Assembly (NCBI GenBank): GCA_035582835.1
Contig: JAYKAV010001267.1
Span: 734,804 to 798,803, forward strand
Length of the DNA stretch: 64,000 bases
Source: Phoebastria nigripes
Taxonomy: Eukaryota; Chordata; Aves; Procellariiformes; Diomedeidae
Direction of reading: 5' to 3'
Position 1 is the stretch's first letter; the number at the start of each line of letters is the position of its first letter. A program made the position numbers and the translations under genes. Shown here piece after piece: positions 52,301 to 61,300 of this stretch. The notes beneath the pieces were generated by a model, which searched no databases, had not been told where the DNA came from, and worked only from the letters and a program-made list of their open reading frames with translations.

Positions 52301-55300
52301 TTTAAAGTTTTTTTGACTAAAATCTAATAAATGGTACTCTAGTATTAAGGGATCAGGATGCTTAGTCTCTTTTAAAAAAAAAAAATTTGATGTTTACATG
52401 GTAAAGTCTATTTCATAGGATTAATTTAGAGTTAGTTACTGTTCTTTCTCTGAAAAAGATAAATAATAATTTATTTTAAATTTGTGTTCAGAAGTCAAAA
52501 GTTTAGTAGCTACATCTAAGCTGTGGGATCAGGGAATGTTTCCCCAGTTCCTGGGTGTAGATATGCACCCTATTTATGTTATCTCTGTATGCCAAGACAT
52601 GTCTGGCTTTTATTGAAATAAATAAAGCCAGTGGATCCTGGCCATATGGAACAAAGGGAGCAAAGATGCGCTCCACTGGTCTCCTGGGATGGATAATCAG
52701 GACACCAGGACTGTGGCGTGCACACTGAAGCACAATTTTGTGCAGTTTTTTGAAGCTAGAGTTATTAAAATTATGCTTAAGTCTTGTCTGCACACAGCCT
52801 TTCTCTCTAGTTTAGCACTTTTGCTCTGAGCACAGCTTTATTGGTAGCAATGAGGCTGGTCATGCTTTTGTGCAGTAGCAGCTAGAGTTTTAACCACTGC
52901 CTCACCTGCACCTTCCCTGAGCAATCTTGAACAGCATGGAAGTTAAAATGATGGTGGCTAGTCTACCTATTATTATTGATGGACTAAAGTAAAAGATTTT
53001 AAAGGAAATTAAGCCTAGTGAACTAAGAGCTGTAAATGCATGAGGCTGAAACTGATGTTTTTCTGGTAAGACTAAGTTGTATTAAAGAAATGCTTTTCTT
53101 CAAGCTCACCTTTCCTCCTCTAAAAATAAATAAAGTACCCCCCCCCCCAACAACTTAAGGAGAGAGTAACTAACTGGTGAAGTTCAGAGTTAGTCAAAGC
53201 ATTATCAAGCTATTAGCACATTTTTTTATGTTTTGACTTGACTCGGTATGAGATTGAAGTGCTAATGGGAAAGGATACTGAAATCTTTATAGCACTTAAA
53301 ATTTTTATTCTGTAATTTGATATTAACCTTGGTTAAAATTAGTCAGTGTATTGCTTTGACAGAATCAGATCTAAGTTGTGACACTAAATTTGTTCACTGT
53401 TAAGACCAGCTGTGATTTAAAAAATTGCAGAATGTCACTTTAGGACATCTGGCTGACCTGTCTGGACTCTTTGTAGGGGGTCCTATTTGTTAAACTGAAA
53501 TGCTCTACAGGGCAAATGTATCAAGTTTTAAAATGTTAAAATACTTGTTATAAAGAATTTGTCTCGTACGTATAATAGCCAGAAGTGCCAATTTTTTGCT
53601 AGTACTTTTGGCATTGAAGAATCTTTATTACTAGGTTTTTGCTATTGAAAATTATGTTTACTTACAAGAACTACAAGCAGTGATGATGCCTTCAGAACGT
53701 TATGGTACAAAATCAACAAATACCATATGCTGTTGCTCGATGAAAAGCTTGTTAGCCTAAGGCATAAGATCCTGTTTTATATAATCTGAGGTGTTTTAGA
53801 ACAATGTTTTTTACTGGCTCTAAAAAGCATGTTTCATTTGGTAAAAAGCTTGGCCTGGAGGACTGTAGTGTTTTGTTTTAAGGTCTTCCACTAACAGTGC
53901 CTCCTACTGAGATAGAAACCTGTGCACTTGAGAAGGAACTGGATATGTGTTTTTGGGTTCTTCTTTTATTTTATTAGATGACTAACTGAATTGTGTAGGG
54001 TTTTTTGTTTCTTTTTATTGATAACAATTTTCTCCCTATTTTTAAAGAGCTGCTAGGTAGATGTATCAGTATTTAAACTGGATGTAAACAAGTTTAGTTT
54101 GAAATTCATGTGAAAATTTGTAATTACAACATCTGATATACTTTTAGTTGAAAAAAAGTAGCTTGGGTTTCCCAACTATTCCCTGCTAAGCACAGACTGA
54201 AAGCTAACAACTTTAGTTGCCCTTAAATTTAGTTTAACACTACTTCGAGTATACAGATGTCATTCAGCTTGGATCACATAAGAATTTTGTGTTCCTAGCA
54301 AAAAATGTTACTTTTCAATATACAGTGCCTTTCACTTGATTCAAAATTATTTTCCATTTAAATCTTCAAATACTGAAATGATTTTGAAAGCTGGAAATAT
54401 TTACATTTTAAAACTCTAGATAAATATTAATAAGAGGAAACTTTGTAGTACGAAGGAAGAAATTTTGAATGAAAATAAGCCCAAATGTGATAATGGTTTA
54501 GGAAAAAGACTGAAATCATCTGAGCTTTATAGTAGTATTTGGATAAATCATCACTTTCACAGATATAGTACATGAAGTATGTTCAAAGATGGAGAAGGGT
54601 ATCTTGAGGAAAGGTGTGAATGTGGATTAAGAGTTTGGCACTGTATTTTATCTTCAATGGTTAAACTTTTTAACTAGTGCACTGAAAACTGTTTGAAAAA
54701 GACAGGAATATAAGATTGTACTGTGAAAACTGTTAAAATATATTAATTATTTATCAGAATTAATTATTTTAAAATGTGTTAGTAATGGGCTAGCAAGTTG
54801 ATTCTTTATTCCCCAAGGTTAAGGGGGGGAAAAAAAAAAAGGAATTGAGGCTGTAAACTTCATCTTGGCAGACTGAAAATGTTTTTTTGACAGTCCTGCA
54901 TCTTAGTGTGAATATGCAGGGAAAGTACTGTCAACTTTTTTAATTATGGGACAAACTCTGACTCTGAAATTTTGAATGTATCTAATTCATTAAGGTACAC
55001 AGAACTGTGCCTTTTGTAAATGTTTATTTAAACAGGTGGTTTGACTAGTTTACCTTATTGAATGGTGTTATGTAGCAGAGCTTAACAGAACTCAGTTATC
55101 ACTTGTGTGGAAAAGAATTGAATTGTTATGTTACTATGTAATTGACTTAAAAATGAACAATAAATTTAATAAAATAAAGTCATTGTCTTGTTTTTTTATC
55201 TTAGTGTTCTGTTTAAATTTGGATGGAATACTTGAGTAGTTTTGAAGATTCCTATTTATTAAATAAATTAACTTTTGGTAATATAGTTTTAGTTACATTA

Positions 55301-58300
55301 GTGTCAGTTCTTACGTTTCTAATTTGAAGGTTTTCCCTTATTCTGATTCCATTAATACAGGTGGCAAAATGTTGTTACCTATGAGTTCTCTCAAGGTTTT
55401 GATTAATGTTTTTGAAGTTTAAGGTGAGACTGGTTAACTTTTAAAACTACTAAATGATGTTACTATCATGTTATTAGCTTTGACTAGTTTCACCTTACTA
55501 TAATCAGTGTTTTCTTAGATTTTTACTGGGTGGATGTAGAGGCAGACAGTTAAGTGAGGAATTTTGATGAGGTAAAGTTTGGGATCTTAATGGGTTTTGT
55601 TGAAAGCAATGATGTTCACATTATCAAATACTTGAATAAATAAATAAAGGACCTCTTTACTGTGAAAGAGTAAGGCAAGTTTGTTCTCATTTTTTTTATA
55701 CCAGGGCCACAGCCATCTCTGGGAGTTAGTTTTGGAACGCCATTCGGCTCAGGTATTGGCACTGGCTTGCAATCAAGTGGCTTAGGTTCTTCAAGCCTTG
55801 GAGGTACACTTTAACTTTTCTAATCTTTCATTGAATTATTATACCGCACATCTGAATCTCTTGCAAATCTTTAACTCCACTAAGAGGATGATCTCTTTCA
55901 GGGAAAGACCTTACAATTTGGCAGTCTGTGCTTTCCAAACTTCTTCATGCCTTGCAGAAGGAGTTGTTAAGGCTAATGCTAAGGCTAGTAAGCCATTGTA
56001 GTGAAAACCCAGGATGAACAGGATGAACTAATCACATAAAAGTTCTGTTCTTAAAGCTAGGGAAGTACATCAAGTACATCCTTTGTAACTACAACTTGAC
56101 TTAATTTTACATGTATGAAAGTTAGGCACCTGAGACATTGGATCATGCTGTAGCTAATCCATAGAAGTTCTTAACCTGTATGTACAACTGTTAATGGTAG
56201 GGACACATTTCTGCTTGGATTAAGATAAGTGCTAAAAAATTACTACAGTTCTGGGATCCCGCTTGCTGAAACATATTTGCTTTAGCTGTCACTCTGTCCC
56301 TCAGTCCTGAGGTGGAAAAAATCGTTCCTCAAGCTGAAAAAGCAACATTTGAAAGTGAGGGAAAAATACTTACCAAAATGTTAATAGTGCTGGCGGGGAA
56401 TATATTCCAAGAGGACACATGACTCTGAAAGAGTAGGTGGTAATAAAAAAACTATAAAATTCATGTAGACCTTTTCATTTAAATGAAGTGAATTCTCACT
56501 AGTAGAACTACAAGTAGAATCTAAGTGATTAGTAGAATCTAATCTGCATGTAAATTTCCTATCTATATAGGTCAGGGGTTCCTACAGTGCAAGTCAAAAG
56601 ACACTAGTGTCCTTTGAAGCTTTTGTATGAGATCTGCAAAGAAAATTGTTACATCTGCTGAGCACAAACATAATGTGTTGTGGTTTTTCTCGTTACATCC
56701 TCTCCTCTCTGCAGCCTCAGTCCACATCCCTACATTTTGCCTCTTTATGAGCCGAACATGTGAATCAGTGTTGCAATGTGTTTAAAATAATTATACATCA
56801 CTTGGTATTGGAAAGATGATGTAACTTGAATGTTACATCAGTTTTACCTTAAATAATCATCTTGAAATTATCTTTAAATCTACCAATGTCCTTTCTCATC
56901 AGATTTTAAGCTTTTTCAGGTAAAAGAAAGTCCATACACCTAAACAGGAAAAATAACCGAGAATAGTGGGCTAAAAGGAAAGTACTTCTGAATTACCAGG
57001 TTGTTCCCACAATGGTTTAAATGCCTTAACAAAACAAAAAAACCACCACACCCAAAACCATAAAATTCTTCCTTTTCAACCAAAGAGCTTGTAGACTAAA
57101 AATTGTTTATATATGTTCACCAATCTTGCCAATGTAAATTAAAGAACATTTTCTTTGAAATTGATGGACAACTGCTTCTAGTTTTGTCTTAGAGGCCTAA
57201 CTTGTATTCTGTTTTCGCTGGTTTTCTGCTTAGGAAGGCATTTGCTTGCATTTCATCTATTCTGTATTAATTTGCAAAATGTTCGTCTCTTGACAAATCA
57301 AGAAGACTATCTGATAGAAGCAAGTGTAGAAGAATAAAGAAATACATGCAAAATATCCTGCAGGTGTGCTCTTGGAAACAAATTAGCAGAATGAATACTT
57401 GAGATTTTTTTTTTTCTTAGGGTTTTTTTTTTTGAACAGGACAATTTTTAATGTATGCTCCTGAAACATAATTTTAATTGGGGAAATTTGCTCTCTTTCC
57501 ATGATAAATATTCTGTGAATTTTGTTAGTGATAAACATGGAGGCTTTTGCATTTAAGTATATAAGATATGTAGCATATAAATCCTATGCTTCATTAAATA
57601 TTTGCAGACACCTTGCCTGACCATTGGTAATTCATTTCAAACTAGATAGGACAAAAAGAGTGTATCGTTTAAATAAACTATCTTACATTTAAATGATACT
57701 TGCCATTGTATACCCTTAAAAGTTATTTGATTTAAAAATTGCAGAAGACTAGGGAACACTGCTTCAGATAGTGTGTTCAATCCTTACTAGTTTTAAAATC
57801 TAAAAATTATTTCTCTAAAGGAATGGTAAAGGCTCAATTTGCAGTAAAATAAAAGTATTTTTCCTGACACTTGAAACTTAAGATGGGGGCATAATTTCCT
57901 CAAATACAAATACTGTTCTCTTTTTGAAAACCTGAGACAGCCAAAATCAGAGAATATATTTCTTTTACTGTTCCTTTTGTCTGGCCTCTATCTCAAACTG
58001 CAAATATCAACTTACTTTTCCTTTGAAGTGATCTCATATTAATAACACAATTTGAAATCTTGAAATATTTATATTATGAAACTGTAAATGTCAATTACAA
58101 AATTAACAGAATGAGTTTTATTACAGCTATATGTTTATGGCTGCCCTTTGTATGATGATTTTTCCCATTAAATATTGTGAAATTCTGTTTCTATTCTGTG
58201 TTCAACCTATTTTGTGGTTTCCTAGATAAAGCTGATCCTCAATAACCTGGGGGGGACAACTCTAAAATAAGCCAAATGTAAACTCAAGAAAATGTTTACT

Positions 58301-61300
58301 CTGCTTTGTGTGGAGCATTTTTATTCTAGAGTTGTGGATGAATATGTGGCTTTCTGTAATAGAAGTCATATAACTTGTGTCTGAATTTTCTTAGTTTTGG
58401 CCCATTTGGTTACCATTTTCTTGCCAATTTAACAGCAATTCAATAGCAATTTCATAAACTCTGATAGTTTATTTCACCTCTTTTTATAGCTTTTCTTTTA
58501 CTCAGTTTTGTATTTTGAAGGAAGCATTTTTCTCCAATGCTTTCCTGTTTGCGCTGTTTTCTTAACGCAATGCTGTGTTGAGAATAAAATACTCTTGAGG
58601 CAATAATCTTTAGGAATATTTGTTTACCAAATAATGCTTAGAATTATGTTTGGTTTTAGAATACTCACCCAAAACCTATGTGTCTTTAATTGCTGTGTCT
58701 GTAATTTTTTTGTTGTATGTCTTTACTATTATTCTACTAGGATTTGGAAGTAGCTCTGCCTTTGGAAGTAGTGCCACAGGAGCATCATCATTTGGGTTTG
58801 GAACTACAAGTAAACCATCAGGAAGTCTAAGTGCAGGTTGGTTTGTTTCTCTTGAATTCAAGTTTATCTTAAAGCAAAAATGTTAAAATCAAACTGCTGC
58901 ACTCAGTCTAAGAAAGCTACTGAAACAAATGTGCTTGAAGTTGCATGTGTATATAACCATTAAAGTAACTATTTACTTGTTAAATACACATTTTCAGTTA
59001 AGTTTTTAGGTTCTGTTAAAGGTCTCCTAGGTAGACAGTACTGAGTGAGCATTAATGTTTTCCATTTGATGGTGTCTATCTGATTAGGAGTGAAAGCAGG
59101 AGATCAGATGCATCAGATTGGATCAGATGCAGTCTGAGGCACAGAAATGCAGTTACTACTTGAATGCATAGGCTATACAGTTACTGAGCTATTGAAATTA
59201 GTGTATAAGTTTGTGACAATATAGCAGTAATTTGACTTCCTGTATTTACAAGTAAAGTTAAAATGATTTTTTAGAAACCCAGAAGGTTTCCTTAAAACTG
59301 TTTATCTGCTTATCCTTTCTATTTGAATAGGAAGTTATAGGTATTGTATCTCTGCATATATCCATAATTCATTGTGTTAACTACTTTGAAAACATTTCTG
59401 TGGCAATTGAACTAATCAGTACTCATTTCACTTTTTGGTTTAATTCTGTTGGTGAGAAAACAAAAATATGGATGCAATTGCTCCTTAACTCGGACATCTG
59501 AAACTTTAGTCACTTTTATAGCTTGCATCTCTCTTTACTTTTTAAATAGGAGTTTGTTTTTGAGGCAAATAGCTTACTATAGTCTGTCTTACAGTCTTTC
59601 TTCAATGACAGATTGAAGGACTATCATGTCTCCTAGGATTGGCTTTTGGTAGCATGTTTCTTTTTTAAAAGCAAAATGTTTAACTGCTATTAATACAAAC
59701 ATAGCAAGTGGCTGGTATTTATTAGTAAGTGCCCAGTACGCTAGCTTGGACCAGTGTCATGTTAGTTGCCATGCTTTTCATTTTGTTTTGGTTTTTCCTT
59801 GGTTAGTGATGGGTTATGCTGTCAAATTAGGCCTGTAAAGTACCTTCAGCTTTGTATTATAAGGTGGAAATAGCTCACTAAGCTGGCTGTGTAACGTTCA
59901 TGAACGTGTAACACCCTAGTAAGTTCTTGATAGAACATCTCTGATTTTGCAATATGCAGTGCATAAGCATCAACCTTCTTTTGCTTGCTTAGTTTCTAAT
60001 ATCAGAAACAAGTGGAAAACTTACACTGCTTATGTTTTTATCTTGTAGCTTATTTTTCCTGAGCCTGTATTAAATTACCTATTATTAATATTTATATAAA
60101 TAGTATTGCAGCATTTCAAGCTGCTAAGTTACAAAGTACATAATTTAGTTTTTAGTATATTAAAAAATGTAATTAGAAAACTAGTTGTATGGATCAGTTG
60201 TCTACCACTAATGAGGTATCAAACCAAAGAAGTCTGTCTTAGCTATGTTGGTGGTGTGCAGAGACAATTTAGATGTCATTTCACTGTATTCCTTGAACCA
60301 GGCTTTGTCATGGTGGCAAGGCCACCAGTCTCTCTTTAGCAGTGAGGGAGTTGGACCCAATAAAATTAAAATTGTTTTCAGTTATCTCAAGAGTCTCAGC
60401 TACAGAAGGTGGTAACCAGGAATATAAAAGATTAAATGTAATTCCTGTCATTTTGAGCTTATAAAATAAAGTGGTCATGAAATCCTGATCTAGGCTGGGA
60501 TTATGGAATAGAAACTTCCATAAAAATTTGGTAGCCCAGAAGCACATTAACTTTTACCTTTTATATCCAAAATCCTATGCTGTATAGCTTCTGGATTGCA
60601 TATGATCTTTAGTTTAATTTTATTGAGGCTGTATAAATGGGTTTGAATGATGCCTGAGGCTAGCCTGGTTATATATTTTTTTAATTTTAATGTGTCCTGT
60701 TTCTTAGATAACATTTACAGGATCCTGAAACAATATTCTGGTTTATATTACCATATGATAGTTGCATCTTGTTTCTGATTCCTTTTCTTTTGAAAAAGCT
60801 AGGAAAACAGGGTGAATATGGGTTATGGGGTATACCGTTGTTACTGCTTCTGTTTAGATGTGGGCGCTTAAGTATTTTCTCAAACTAATGTCTAGTAAGT
60901 GTTCTGTCACCCTGTCCTTTTAGGCTGCTTAGATAATGCCCCAAGTCTCTTCCACATGTCTTCCATCAGTTTGTTCTTATTTTAGAATGAAAATTATAGA
61001 TCCCCAAATTGCTTCTGTCAAGTGTTTGTAAGTTATGAGTTAGATTTAATTGCTTTAAAAGATTTGAAAATGTTTCTAGTAGTATTACTGCTCTTCTCAA
61101 TTTCAGTTTGTATGTTTGAAGAGAAAATTGAGTCCTCTGAAAGTACTTGAGCATCTTCTAATAGTAAATTGGGCTTAGTCCAGGAGCAGTCTTTGTGTCC
61201 ACTGTGTCAGTAGATGAAAAGNAGAGCAACTGCAGTCTTCTCTCAATTCCTTTAGTGCACACAGTTGTGAGATGGAATAAGTGTCTCAGACATCCCTCTG

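Larger units (their letters stand above)
49701..55704 (+). other. NUP58 intron 13 (6.0 kb)
   Basis: The largest NUP58 intron seen in full. It contains a probable decayed CR1 fragment (about 51690-51930), a G/T-rich patch (about 51425-51470), and near its end a triple AATAAA cluster (55159-55178). No internal exon is recognised. It may act as an alternative 3' UTR (see findings). Confidence 0.6.
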
